A stretch of 50,763 nt of DNA from Planctomycetota bacterium (GCA_017303505.1 JAFLCP010000047.1:1-50763), one strand, 5' to 3'. Counted from the first letter of the stretch, positions 33,805 to 43,142 are shown. Numbers and translations are program-made. Notes: a model not told the origin generated them from the sequence alone.

Positions 33805-35472
33805 ATGCAAGCCGCAAACAAGCCCCTCGCTTTTTCATCGCTCGTTCGAAAGTCGTTCCTGTTGGGATGCAAACACAGCCGCCTGTTATCCGTGTCGCTG
33901 CTGTTGTTTGGGGTCGCTTGTTTCATCGCATACATCGCTCGCTTAAACGGCGTAACGCACGATTTGTATCACGCCATGGCGCTGGCGCGTCACACCTTTG
34001 ATACGGGTGTCTTTCCTCAAAACGATGTCTTCGCCTTTACACCCACCATGGAACCAACCGTTCATCATGAATGGGGCTTCGGGCTCATCGCCTATTTGAC
34101 CACAGCCAACCCTTGGGGAGCTGCGTTGTTGATGAGTCTCAAGTTCTTGCTCATTGCAACGATGTTGTGGTGTAGTTATCGAGTCCATCGTGAACGAGGC
34201 GGCGATCCCATCTTCTTCGGACTTGGGATGTTGCTGGTGCTTCCATTCTTCTGGGTCGGATTCGCTACGATTCGCGCGCAGTTGTTTACATTAACTGCGA
34301 TCTCGATCCAAATGGTGATGTTGGAAGCGGACTGGAAAGGACGACGAGCTTGGATCATTGGATGGCTCGTGTTGCTGTTGGTGTGGCTCAATGTGCATGC
34401 TGGATTTGTGATTGGCGCTGGCATGATGGCCTTTCACGGTTTGGAACGTATCATCGCCATTGCCTATCGCGAACGATCCTGCTTAGCGGTGTGGAAAGGA
34501 ACTTGGCATCTGTTTGTGGCAGTTCCCTTTGCAGTAGGCGCATTATGGTTGAATCCTTACGGTACAGATTACATTGTGTATCTCGCTTATGGGTTAACGA
34601 TGGCTCGACCGTTGATCGCAGAATGGGGACCACTTTGGACGACGTATGAGCCATTGCAAACGATGTTGGCCTACAGCGTATCGGTTGCCTTATTGTTCTA
34701 TGTGGTTCGTCATCGCCAATGGACTCGCTTGCGAGGATTCATTTTCGTGTCGTTGTGCGCTCTCATGGCTTTGAAACATATTCGTCACGGCTCCATCTAC
34801 GGCATCATTTGGTTGGCGTATGTTCCAGCTTGGCTATCTTTCACGCCGATGGCCAGTCGCCTGCGAAGTCTGCTGGTTCGCAAGCAGAAAGTCGTATCAC
34901 AATTCGCTCTAGCCATCGCGACCATTTGTGTTGGCTTTGCGTTATGGCATCCGTTGTGGCGTCCTTATTTGCCAGTGACGGTATCGAAAGAGCAAGGCAA
35001 CTATCCTTTGGGAGCGGTCGAATACTTAGCGGCCAATCAGTTCCAAGGAAAATTAGTAACCGACTTTGATGCTGGAGCCTATGTCACCTGGAAGTTGTTT
35101 CCCAGAGTAATGGTCAGTTTAGATGGGCGTTATGAAGCTGCCTTCAAGCCAGGTGTGTTGGAAGAGCATATCGAACTGTATAAGGCCCAAGATAATTGGG
35201 GAAAATGGCTTGATAAGTGGCAAGCACAAGGACTGGTTGTTCCATCGGGTTCCCAATTGGGACAGCATCTAGAGACATTAGTACCTATGGACAGCAATCC
35301 GGAAAACGTCGCAGCGAAAACAGAAATCGTGGCCCACACATTCCCTGGCAGCCAGCGGCGTTGGAAGTGCGTCTATCGCGATCCGGGAACGATGGTCTGG
35401 ATGGAAGAAAGTGTCTCGCTGCCGCGCGTCATACAACCCGAATTGCCAGCAGACATCACGTACGGTCAGTAA
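33805..35472 (+). CDS. Multi-pass membrane protein, GT-C glycosyltransferase-like
   Basis: 555 residues from ATG 33805; no ribosome site is seen. About ten membrane segments fill residues 25-400, then a soluble C-terminal part of ~150 residues. The early loop reads LYHAMALARHTFDTGVFPQN then DVFAFTP and HHEWGFGLIAYL; an acidic residue and a His-Glu pair in the first outer loop is the layout of GT-C enzymes that use lipid-linked sugars. The C-terminal part NYPLGAVEYLAANQFQGKLV and FDAGAYVTWKLFP is shared with conserved planctomycetal membrane proteins. It probably moves sugars to envelope acceptors, but no catalytic proof exists. Confidence 0.65.
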   Translation: MQAANKPLAFSSLVRKSFLLGCKHSRLLSVSLLLFGVACFIAYIARLNGVTHDLYHAMALARHTFDTGVFPQNDVFAFTPTMEPTVHHEWGFGLIAYLTTANPWGAALLMSLKFLLIATMLWCSYRVHRERGGDPIFFGLGMLLVLPFFWVGFATIRAQLFTLTAISIQMVMLEADWKGRRAWIIGWLVLLLVWLNVHAGFVIGAGMMAFHGLERIIAIAYRERSCLAVWKGTWHLFVAVPFAVGALWLNPYGTDYIVYLAYGLTMARPLIAEWGPLWTTYEPLQTMLAYSVSVALLFYVVRHRQWTRLRGFIFVSLCALMALKHIRHGSIYGIIWLAYVPAWLSFTPMASRLRSLLVRKQKVVSQFALAIATICVGFALWHPLWRPYLPVTVSKEQGNYPLGAVEYLAANQFQGKLVTDFDAGAYVTWKLFPRVMVSLDGRYEAAFKPGVLEEHIELYKAQDNWGKWLDKWQAQGLVVPSGSQLGQHLETLVPMDSNPENVAAKTEIVAHTFPGSQRRWKCVYRDPGTMVWMEESVSLPRVIQPELPADITYGQ

Positions 35473-35493
35473 TACATTATTGGGTGTTACAAG

Positions 35494-37251
35494 TTAGTTT
35501 TGACTCTCGTCGGTTTTGGCATCGCCTGCACCTGAAGAGGAAGAGTCGGGTGAGTTGGATGAGCTGGATGAAGCATGTTTCTTCAAAAGCTCGTCCGCTT
35601 GACGTACAAGGCTCTCGACTTCTTTATTCTCTTTGTAAAGGCTCAGGATACTTTCCCAAATCGCGCGAGCTTCATCCACTTTGTTGTTCTTAAGGGCCAG
35701 CTCAGCTTCCGCCATTTTTTTGCTCAGCTTTGCTTCGAGCTCGCTCGAGCCAGCTTCATGTTCGCTAATCGCTTTCAAGCGACGTTGAGCTAAGCCGACC
35801 GTACGTTTGTGCTCGGGATCGTTGCTAAATAACGTGATGATGGCGCTGTACTGTGCTGCCGCTTCCTTGGTTTTTCCATTCTCTTCAGCGCGGACCGCTT
35901 CCAGTAATTGTTTCTCATCATCCTCTTTGAGATCACGACCAAACCGTAGCGCGACAGCGATCTTGCGATCGAGGTTGGAAACATCGATTTCGTCGATTTG
36001 TTGTTGAGCCCACTCGGCGTTCGGCGTGTTGGGGTAGCGGCTGGTCAACGGGAGCAAGTAGTTTTCCACCGCATAATTGAGGTCGGCGAGATCACCATCT
36101 TTAATCAGTTCTTCGGCCCGTTCACGCAACGTCGCTTCGTTGGCTGGGCTCACGGACCATATAATGAGAGCGAACACCAGGACACAAGAAACGACCAGTA
36201 AGGCTGTGCCGAGGATGGCATTGGTGAGTCTATTATCGACTTCTTTCTTGGGTTTCTTTTTGCCAAGCACTTTATCCGCTTCTTGCCGATCCGCTTTGAT
36301 TTGGAGCGGATTGAAACCACTCGATACGTGTTCGGCAACACTTACACCACCTGCTGCACGCGTCAGCGCTTGATTGAGCGCCATGGAAGTTGCGGCCATC
36401 GTGTAAGGGCGTTTTATCGCATCTTTATCGAGCATCTGTGCTACTAGACTGCTCAACCAAACAGGGCAATCCAACGAAATCGCAGAGACGTTTGGTGGTA
36501 CGGTGCGTTGGATGTTCGCCGCTAATTGCTCTGGGGTGTCGTCTGGATTGAATGGAAGTTGACCGGTCAGCATAACGAACAGCAAGACACCTAAAGAATA
36601 GATATCCGAGCGTTCGCTAGGAAAAGGCTGCAAATCATCCTGACATTCGGGTGCTAAGAAGATGCGTTGAGTCGGTGTAGGTGGCGCTGGAGTCATCCAT
36701 AGTGAATCGTCGGATCTACGGAGATCAAGAAGCTTCACTTCTAAGCCACCCGCACACACCATAACTTTGTCGAGACGAAGTCGATTGTGCAACCAACCAT
36801 GTTCGTGGGCATACTGAAGAGTTTCGGAAAGCTGCAGGGCATAGTCGAGAGCTGTTTCCCACGGTAAGCGTTGCCGCCGACTGAGCAGCATATCGAGCGA
36901 TTCACCTTCGATGAATTCGTAAGCGAGATACGCATCTTTCTTATCAAAGCCACCACCATAGCAGCGAACGATTCCCGAATGACGCAGTTCTTTGAGGGCT
37001 TCGATCTGTTGAGCAAAATCGGTTTTGGCTTCAGGGGTCAGTCCCATCGGCGTGGAAAAAATTCGAACAGCTGCCGCCTTCTTCTGCTGCATGTGAACGG
37101 CGCGGAAAACAGTGGATCGTCGAGGGTCAACTCCAAGTGGAGCTTCCATCGCAAACGGGCCTACAACGGATCGTGCCATGAGTGGAGGAATGCAAGAGGA
37201 AGAAGAGGAGGATACGGGAGAATCCGCCGTTTGGGGCGTAATAGACTGCAA
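35494..37251 (-). CDS. Membrane-anchored Hanks-type pseudokinase with helical-repeat tail
   Basis: 585 residues from TTG 37251; ATG 37179 is the alternative and neither has a good ribosome site. The kinase fold is kept (FLAPECQ, SDIYSLGVLLFVMLTGQLPF, RP near 281-282) but the catalytic set is lost: the VAIK Lys is Arg63 (AVRIF), HRD..K..N has become HNRLRLDK (155-162), DFG is DLR (176-178) and the Gly loop is LGVDPRRST. One membrane helix spans about 344-367, and ~200 residues of charged TPR/coiled-coil-like helices follow, ending in a Ser-rich tail. It should be a scaffold or sensor, not an enzyme. It converges on the GT-C-like gene. Confidence 0.85.
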   Translation of the reverse strand: MQSITPQTADSPVSSSSSSCIPPLMARSVVGPFAMEAPLGVDPRRSTVFRAVHMQQKKAAAVRIFSTPMGLTPEAKTDFAQQIEALKELRHSGIVRCYGGGFDKKDAYLAYEFIEGESLDMLLSRRQRLPWETALDYALQLSETLQYAHEHGWLHNRLRLDKVMVCAGGLEVKLLDLRRSDDSLWMTPAPPTPTQRIFLAPECQDDLQPFPSERSDIYSLGVLLFVMLTGQLPFNPDDTPEQLAANIQRTVPPNVSAISLDCPVWLSSLVAQMLDKDAIKRPYTMAATSMALNQALTRAAGGVSVAEHVSSGFNPLQIKADRQEADKVLGKKKPKKEVDNRLTNAILGTALLVVSCVLVFALIIWSVSPANEATLRERAEELIKDGDLADLNYAVENYLLPLTSRYPNTPNAEWAQQQIDEIDVSNLDRKIAVALRFGRDLKEDDEKQLLEAVRAEENGKTKEAAAQYSAIITLFSNDPEHKRTVGLAQRRLKAISEHEAGSSELEAKLSKKMAEAELALKNNKVDEARAIWESILSLYKENKEVESLVRQADELLKKHASSSSSNSPDSSSSGAGDAKTDESQN

Positions 37252-37318
37252 ACTCTACTATAAGAGTCAGGGGTGAACCAAGCCAGTAGCAAGTTGCGGG
37301 TTCTGGAGCTCTTTTTCA

Positions 37319-37475
37319 TTACTCCCTGGTTCTAGGATTCGAGCGACCGATCAGCGGACTGGGCTTTCCGACCCGTACTTCGAGATCGTCGTCGTCCTCG
37401 TAGCCGATCTTTCGGTCATGATGACGAATGCGATCACGACGACGACTACCTGTACGATTTGATTGAGTAGGACCG
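37319..37475 (-). other. Unassigned open stretch between pseudokinase and metal ATPase
   Basis: Minus strand, stop at 37319-37321. The frame is open upstream for ~58 codons with an Arg-then-Asp-rich reading (RRRDRIRHHDRKIGYEDDDD, LEVRVGKPSPLIG) but without any ATG, GTG or TTG. It could be a remnant, a gene with an unusual start, or chance. The rest of 37252-37491 holds only the hairpin noted separately. Confidence 0.25.
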
Positions 37476-37490
37476 CGCCTCCACGAGGCG
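37476..37490 (-). terminator. Hairpin at the end of the metal ATPase gene
   Basis: CGCCTC-CAC-GAGGCG, perfect six-base stem, placed two bases behind the stop codon on the minus strand. No T-run. Confidence 0.4.
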
Positions 37491-37491
37491 G

Positions 37492-39417
37492 TTAGGACTC
37501 CTCAATATCGCTTAAGCTGCGGGGGGGATACGCCGTTCGCAGCGCATTCAACACTGCGATCACATCAATCGTTTCTTGTACCATCGCTCCAGCGACAGGA
37601 GGCAACCAACCTGCAGCAGCCAACAGCATGCCGATGATACTAAGCAACATACCACCCACGGCGCTTTGTAAGGCAATCGTGCGCATTCGATGGCCAAGAT
37701 GTAACAACTCATCGACGCGTTCCAAAGAGTTATCCAATATCACCGCATCGGCCGCTTCGCTGGTAATTTCACTTCCTTGACCAAACGCGATACCTACCGT
37801 GGCTGCAGACAAAGCAGGTGCATCGTTGATACCGTCACCAACGAAAAAGGTTTTGGTCTTAGCTGTTTCTTTGCGAACGAGTTCGAGCTTTTGTTCGGGC
37901 GATTGAGAAGCATAGATTTCATGTATCCCAACTTGATTCGCTAGGTGCTGAACTTCTTCCAGTCGATCCCCAGAAATCAAGATCACGCGATGGATACGGT
38001 GTCGAGGACCTAAGTGATTGACAAAGTTCTTGCCGTCGCTACGAGGTTGGTCGCGGAACTGAAAGGTCCCTGCGTATTGATCATCAATCACAAGCACACA
38101 TTCCAAACCGCTTTGCGTTGGCGGCAAGAGAGAGGCTGCTGAGGGATCTTTGGCTAACAACGCTTTGCGAGACGTGACTGCCAGTCGATGTGAGGCGATT
38201 CTTCCCAGCAGGCCTTTCCCAGGCTCTTCACGAACTTCGGCGACATCTTGTAGGACAAGCTTGCGTTCTTGAGCGGCTTGTGTGATGGCCGAACTCAATG
38301 GATGTTTCGAATATTGTTCTAGGCTGGCCAAGAGTCGCAGGAGAGCTTCTTCGGTCCATGGGCTTGCTGCGTGGATTTTGGTGAGGATAGGACGCCCATA
38401 GGTTAATGTTCCCGTCTTGTCGAACATTGCCACGCGAATCAAATCAAGTTGTTCTAGTGTGGCAGGGTCTTTTACGATGATACCGCGACGGGCGGCCATG
38501 GAAATCGTGCCGATAATTGCCACTGGAATGCCAATCAACAAAGGGCAGGGGGTCGCGACAACCAACACCGCTAGAAACCGCATCGGATCGTGAGCGTACC
38601 AGCCAGCAGCGATCGCGATAATCAATGCTAAAGGAGTATAGAGTGCCCCAAGTTGATCGCCTAAGCGACGCATCTTGGGTCGGCGTTGCGCCGAGTCTTG
38701 CATCACTTGCATGATTTTTGCGTACCGCGAATCATCAACGCGCCGCGTAGCGCGAATGGTCAATGCCGATGCGCTGTTGATGGCGCCGGAGATGACTGCT
38801 GAGCCCGGTGTCTTGGGGACAGCGTAGGGTTCGCCGGAAAGGAACGACTCGTCCATATTGCCATGCCCTTCGACGACTTCTCCGTCGACCGGGCAAATGG
38901 CATGCGGTTGAATCAGCAATAAATCGCCAGGCTGAACCTCACTCAGTGAAATCTCTTGCCAATGATCACCATCGCGTCGCAGGGCCGTCGATGGGACTCG
39001 TTTGGCAAGGGCATCTAGAACGCTGGATGCGTTGCGAACCGCATACGCTTCTAATGCTAAACCTCCAGACAGCATTAGGACCACAATCGCTCCAGCTAAG
39101 TACTCACCCAACCAAAGTGACGTAATGATCGAGATTCCTGCCAATAAATCTGAGCCAAATTGGCCTCGCAACATTCCGGATACAAGTTCCCAAATCAGCG
39201 GAACGCCACCGATGAACAGAGCGGCCAAAAGCGGCCAACTGGAGGGATGTTGCCAATCACGAGTTTCGGTGTCGGGTAAAGCAAATCGCAGCCAGATGTG
39301 CCCAATTAGCATGAGAACTGTGAAGACGGCGATCAACGTCTGAACACTCCGCATCCAAATTGGTAGAATACCTTCTGGGATCTTGGCAAGCCGACTGTGG
39401 AACCATGCTTGAATCAT
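37492..39417 (-). CDS. P1B-type heavy-metal transporting ATPase (TPC motif)
   Basis: 641 residues from ATG 39417. It has the P-type core: SGEPYAVPK (actuator TGE variant), phosphorylation site DKTGT (Asp333), SKHPLSSAI (the HP dipeptide), and GDGINDAPAL. The membrane metal site is TPCP (from residue 289) instead of CPC, seen in the P1B-5-like and related groups that carry Ni, Fe or Co (family knowledge). There is no N-terminal HMA domain and no hemerythrin tail. It would pump a metal ion outward at the cytoplasmic membrane. Its start ATG overlaps the ATG of the divergent M20 gene in the palindrome CATG; a later in-frame Met at 39354 is possible. Confidence 0.88.
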   Translation of the reverse strand: MIQAWFHSRLAKIPEGILPIWMRSVQTLIAVFTVLMLIGHIWLRFALPDTETRDWQHPSSWPLLAALFIGGVPLIWELVSGMLRGQFGSDLLAGISIITSLWLGEYLAGAIVVLMLSGGLALEAYAVRNASSVLDALAKRVPSTALRRDGDHWQEISLSEVQPGDLLLIQPHAICPVDGEVVEGHGNMDESFLSGEPYAVPKTPGSAVISGAINSASALTIRATRRVDDSRYAKIMQVMQDSAQRRPKMRRLGDQLGALYTPLALIIAIAAGWYAHDPMRFLAVLVVATPCPLLIGIPVAIIGTISMAARRGIIVKDPATLEQLDLIRVAMFDKTGTLTYGRPILTKIHAASPWTEEALLRLLASLEQYSKHPLSSAITQAAQERKLVLQDVAEVREEPGKGLLGRIASHRLAVTSRKALLAKDPSAASLLPPTQSGLECVLVIDDQYAGTFQFRDQPRSDGKNFVNHLGPRHRIHRVILISGDRLEEVQHLANQVGIHEIYASQSPEQKLELVRKETAKTKTFFVGDGINDAPALSAATVGIAFGQGSEITSEAADAVILDNSLERVDELLHLGHRMRTIALQSAVGGMLLSIIGMLLAAAGWLPPVAGAMVQETIDVIAVLNALRTAYPPRSLSDIEES

Positions 39418-40630
39418 GCTTATGAATACTTCACTGGATAATGCGGCGGGATGGTTGAGGCAACAACATGATACCATGTTGGAGCAATTGGTAGCCTTGG
39501 CTGAGATGAATTCGCACTCAGAGAATGTGGCTGGACTTCTGCAAGTTGCAGAATCATTGCGCATCATGTTTGACACATTAGGTGTTCCCTGCCGCACACA
39601 AGATTTATTGCCACGACATGTGATCAGTGACGCGGGCGAGGTTTACGAGAAACCGACCGGACCTGCTTTATTATGGCACCAACGACCACACTGTTCGCGA
39701 CGCGTTTTACTCGCCATTCATTATGATACGGTTTATCCAATAGACCATCCTTTTCAAAAATGCACTTGGATGGATCAAGGTCGATTGCGTGGTCCAGGCG
39801 TCGCGGATGCCAAAGGTGGTATTATCGTGATGTTGTGGGCGCTCCACGCAGCGGAAAAATTTGGATTGCTCCCCAAGCTCGGTTGGACCGTGGTGCTCAA
39901 TCCCGATGAAGAAATTGGCTCTCCCTGCTCGTGGCCTTTGTGGCGGACTATTGCTTCCGCTTACACGTTTGGCCTGCTGATGGAACCGGCTCTACCCGAT
40001 GGTTCCATTGTGAATAAACGAAAAGGTTCCGGGACATTTACGCTTGTCATGCGTGGAAAAGCGGCACATTCCGGTCGCAATTTCCGTGAAGGTCGAAACG
40101 CCGTATTAAAACTGGCCGAATTGGCGTTGGAAATGCACCGTTGGAATGAACTCGATCCAGGAATCATCGTAAATGTCGGCAAGATGGTCGGCGGGCAAGC
40201 GGCCAACGTCGTGCCTGATGTCGCTACACTTCGAGTGAACATTCGAATCGAAGATTTTTCTCAACAAGAACAGATTTTGTCCCGGCTCAATCGACTGGTT
40301 CAGACCTATAATAACAGTGAGGGCTTTAACTGTTCTGTGACTGGCTGTTTCCATGCTCCTCCAAAGCTAGTCTGCCCTAAAACCGAACGGCTGATGAAGT
40401 TCATCGAAATCGCTGCGGCTCAACAAGGTCAAGGTGTTCGCTTTGCGGCGACCGGTGGGGCAAGCGATGGCAATAAACTTGCTGCTGTAGGTTTGCCCAA
40501 TATCGACACATTGGGGCCCAGCGGTGATCGGTTGCACAGCCCAGACGAATGGGTTGATACCAAGAGTCTGGTGGAAAATAGTGAACGGCTATTGCGATTG
40601 TTGGTCTTGTTGCAAGATTCCGCCGAATAG
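39416..40630 (+). CDS. M20 family metallohydrolase, likely amidohydrolase of the AST operon
   Basis: 404 residues from ATG 39416 (ATG 39422 is the alternative). The dinuclear zinc site is kept: LLAIHYDTVYP (His, Asp), GPGVADAKGG (bridging Asp), NPDEEIGS (Glu-Glu) and the late GPSGDRLHSPDEWV His. The dimerisation domain holds VMRGKAAHSGRNF with the His used by partner sites. Family members cleave N-acyl amino acids or carboxypeptidase G-type bonds. At the head of an operon with astA, astD and astB, and with no AstE-like gene present, it most likely hydrolyses N-succinylglutamate to succinate and glutamate (inference). Confidence 0.8.
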   Translation: MLMNTSLDNAAGWLRQQHDTMLEQLVALAEMNSHSENVAGLLQVAESLRIMFDTLGVPCRTQDLLPRHVISDAGEVYEKPTGPALLWHQRPHCSRRVLLAIHYDTVYPIDHPFQKCTWMDQGRLRGPGVADAKGGIIVMLWALHAAEKFGLLPKLGWTVVLNPDEEIGSPCSWPLWRTIASAYTFGLLMEPALPDGSIVNKRKGSGTFTLVMRGKAAHSGRNFREGRNAVLKLAELALEMHRWNELDPGIIVNVGKMVGGQAANVVPDVATLRVNIRIEDFSQQEQILSRLNRLVQTYNNSEGFNCSVTGCFHAPPKLVCPKTERLMKFIEIAAAQQGQGVRFAATGGASDGNKLAAVGLPNIDTLGPSGDRLHSPDEWVDTKSLVENSERLLRLLVLLQDSAE

Positions 40631-40678
40631 GTGTCTAATTCAAGCCCAAAACTCTCACAGGATGAAAGGCAAAAAAGC

Positions 40679-42079
40679 ATGGAACAAAGTAGCGATCTTC
40701 TGGCAGTGCAATTTCGAAACGATCCGCGAGTGGAACAAGCTCGCGAGCTCTTGGCCGCCGCGTTGGCGGACCATTCCGCTCGCATTACTGGTCCTCGTCC
40801 GCCCCGTCCCGAATTGGCGACCGAAAATGCACAGTTAATAGATCGTCTTACGAAGGCTCGCGGCGGTGCCCCTTACTTCCCCTATTTGAGCAGCGGTCTC
40901 GGACGTGGTCCGTGGGTCGAACTCTCAGATGGAAGTGTTAAACTCGATTTTATCGTTGGCATCGGCGTGCATGGACTGGGGCACAGTCACCCCTTGATGA
41001 TGCAAGCCTCAATCGATGGCGCCCTACAAGACACCGTTATGCAAGGCAACTTGCAACAACATCCACCGTCGATTGAATTGTGCGAACGCTTGATTGCCTG
41101 GGCTCAAAAATCGGGCGCGCATTTAGATCATTGTCTTCTATCGACCTCCGGTGCAATGGCCAACGAAAATGCACTGAAGATCGCGTTACATAACCGAGCT
41201 CCCGCGTCGCGAATCTTAGCTTTAGATAACTGTTTTGCCGGTCGCTCCATCGCCTTAGCAGCTTTAACGGATCGGCCTCAATACCGAACGGGCGTACCAC
41301 TCGCCCTGGCTGTGGATTATCTCCCATCTTTTGATCCGAGGGATCCTGACGGTAGTACCAAGAAGGCTGTGGCAACTCTCAAGAAGAACGTCGAACGCCA
41401 TCCTCATCAATATGCAAATCTCTGGATGGAGCTAGTCTCTGGTGAAGGTGGTTATTATCCAGGCTCGACCGAGTATTTCCGCGCATTGTGTGAAATTGCT
41501 CGCGAACAAAAAATATTGATTACCTTCGATGAAGTACAAACGTTTTCACGCTTGTCAGAACCCTATGCCTTTCAACATTTCAAGTTGGATGAGTTCGCCG
41601 ATATTGTGACCATCGGAAAGATCACGCAAGTCTGTGCGACACTCTACGGCGAAGCATTAAATCCGAAGGGACCATTGCTCAGTCAAACGTTTACTGCCAG
41701 TTCCGCTTCGATCGCAGCAGGGCTGGCGATGTTGAAAGCTCTTGAAGATAACCATTGTTTCGGACCAACCGGAAGAAACATGGAACGACATCGCTATTTC
41801 GCGGCGAAGTTGGGGCAATTGGCGGAAAAACATCCTGGCAAAATCTCCGGGCCTTGGGGCGAAGGGATGATGATTGCCTTTACGCCGGGAAGCGGTGCTA
41901 CAAAGTACGCACAAGATTTCGTCTATAAAATGTATCATGCCGGAATCATGGGCTTCGTGGCTGGGCATGATCCCACTCGAATTCGGTTCCTCCCCCCACC
42001 AGCTTGTACAACCGAAGCGGACATTGATGCCGCTTGTTCCATCTTAGATGAAGTTCTAGCGAATATGCCGCAGGAGTGA
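40679..42079 (+). CDS. Class III aminotransferase, likely succinylornithine transaminase role
   Basis: 466 residues from ATG 40679 (AAAGG upstream); a GTG at 40631 directly after the M20 stop would add 16. A PLP fold-type I enzyme: LSTSGAMANENALKIAL, ITFDEVQTFSRL with the PLP-binding Asp, and Lys314 in IGKITQVCATLYG. The TQVC stretch after the Lys recalls lysine 6-aminotransferase rather than AstC/ArgD (family knowledge), so it belongs to another branch of class III. Its place between the M20 hydrolase and astA (four bases before it) predicts the transamination of N-succinylornithine. Lysine or ornithine itself could be other substrates. Confidence 0.8.
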   Translation: MEQSSDLLAVQFRNDPRVEQARELLAAALADHSARITGPRPPRPELATENAQLIDRLTKARGGAPYFPYLSSGLGRGPWVELSDGSVKLDFIVGIGVHGLGHSHPLMMQASIDGALQDTVMQGNLQQHPPSIELCERLIAWAQKSGAHLDHCLLSTSGAMANENALKIALHNRAPASRILALDNCFAGRSIALAALTDRPQYRTGVPLALAVDYLPSFDPRDPDGSTKKAVATLKKNVERHPHQYANLWMELVSGEGGYYPGSTEYFRALCEIAREQKILITFDEVQTFSRLSEPYAFQHFKLDEFADIVTIGKITQVCATLYGEALNPKGPLLSQTFTASSASIAAGLAMLKALEDNHCFGPTGRNMERHRYFAAKLGQLAEKHPGKISGPWGEGMMIAFTPGSGATKYAQDFVYKMYHAGIMGFVAGHDPTRIRFLPPPACTTEADIDAACSILDEVLANMPQE

Positions 42080-42083
42080 TGTC

Positions 42084-43109
42084 ATGGAAGTGGTTCGCGC
42101 CGTGCAAACTGAAGATCTTTCTCAACTCTGGGAGTTGATTGGGCAATCTTCGGTTGGACTTACCACGTTGCAAATCACTCGCGAGCAATTGCTCGATCGT
42201 GTCGAACGATCTGTGTTTGCCTTTCATCGCCAGACGGAAAAGCCGTCTGGCGAACCGTACTTGTTCGTAATGGAAGATGTGTCACGCGGCAAATTGGTTG
42301 GGATGTCGTGCATCTTTTCGAAAGTGGGTGGCTTTGAGCCTTCGTATCATTATCGATTGGTGAGCTCCAAGCAGCACTGCGATCTTCTACAAGTCACGCA
42401 CGATATCACCGCTTTGCATTTAGAAAAAATTCACGATGGACCTACTGAAATCGGGAGTTTATTTCTCTCGGAAAGTTATCGGGGTAAAGGTCGTGGCCGA
42501 CTCATCAGCTTGGCTCGTTTTCAGTTCATGGCCCAACATCCCCAACGATTCCACAAAGATATCATCGCCGAGATGCGTGGCGTCCTGGACAAGAATGGCC
42601 AGAGTCCATTTTGGGAAAGCGTGGGGAGGCAATTTTTTCAGATCGATTTCCCGCAAGCCGATAGTCTCTCCACCATCGACAAGCGATTTATCGAAGATCT
42701 CATGCCGAAGTACCCCATCTACACCTGTCTGCTACCTGATACGGTGCGAAGCATCATCGGCAAAGTGCATGAACAGACTAAACCCGCCTTGAAGATGCTT
42801 CAAGATGAAGGTTTCTTGATCACAGACATGATCGATATCTTCGATGGTGGACCTGTGGTGCATTGTCGTCGCGATGAAATCGATGCGATCAAAAGAACGA
42901 AGAAACTCACTTTGATCGATGTTGATGATTCCATCACCGGCGAGAGTTATCTGATTGGTACCACCAAAAAGGATTTTCGCTGCTGTCTTAGCGCCGTTCG
43001 CTTGAGCGAGAATGGACTTATTGTTCCATCACTAGTTCTAGCTTTATTGCAAGTCCGCATCGGTGACACCTTGCTGGTTACCGCACAACATCCCCAATCC
43101 ACCGAATAG
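42084..43109 (+). CDS. astA: Arginine N-succinyltransferase
   Basis: 341 residues, the usual AstA length, from ATG 42084 with AGGAG seven bases upstream. Family landmarks: VVRAVQTEDLSQLWELIGQS, GLTTLQITREQLLDRVERS, GKLVGMSCIFSKVGGFEPSY, HYRLVSSKQ, GPTEIGSLFLSESYRGKGRG, then EMRGVLDKNGQSPFWESVGR and FFQIDFPQAD. It succinylates the alpha amino group of arginine with succinyl-CoA, the first step of the AST route. A perfect 10-base stem-loop (CGCCAGACGG, loop AAAAG) lies inside the gene at 42228-42252. The next gene, astD, is 33 bases downstream. Confidence 0.94.
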   Translation: MEVVRAVQTEDLSQLWELIGQSSVGLTTLQITREQLLDRVERSVFAFHRQTEKPSGEPYLFVMEDVSRGKLVGMSCIFSKVGGFEPSYHYRLVSSKQHCDLLQVTHDITALHLEKIHDGPTEIGSLFLSESYRGKGRGRLISLARFQFMAQHPQRFHKDIIAEMRGVLDKNGQSPFWESVGRQFFQIDFPQADSLSTIDKRFIEDLMPKYPIYTCLLPDTVRSIIGKVHEQTKPALKMLQDEGFLITDMIDIFDGGPVVHCRRDEIDAIKRTKKLTLIDVDDSITGESYLIGTTKKDFRCCLSAVRLSENGLIVPSLVLALLQVRIGDTLLVTAQHPQSTE

Positions 43110-43142
43110 CATATTTATTGCTGCAAGTTTCGGAGCAACGCG

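Noticed and set aside
40631-40678. GTG 40631 as start of the class III aminotransferase
   Set aside because: It follows the previous stop directly with no ribosome site of its own; ATG 40679 has AAAGG at good distance. It is kept only as an alternative.
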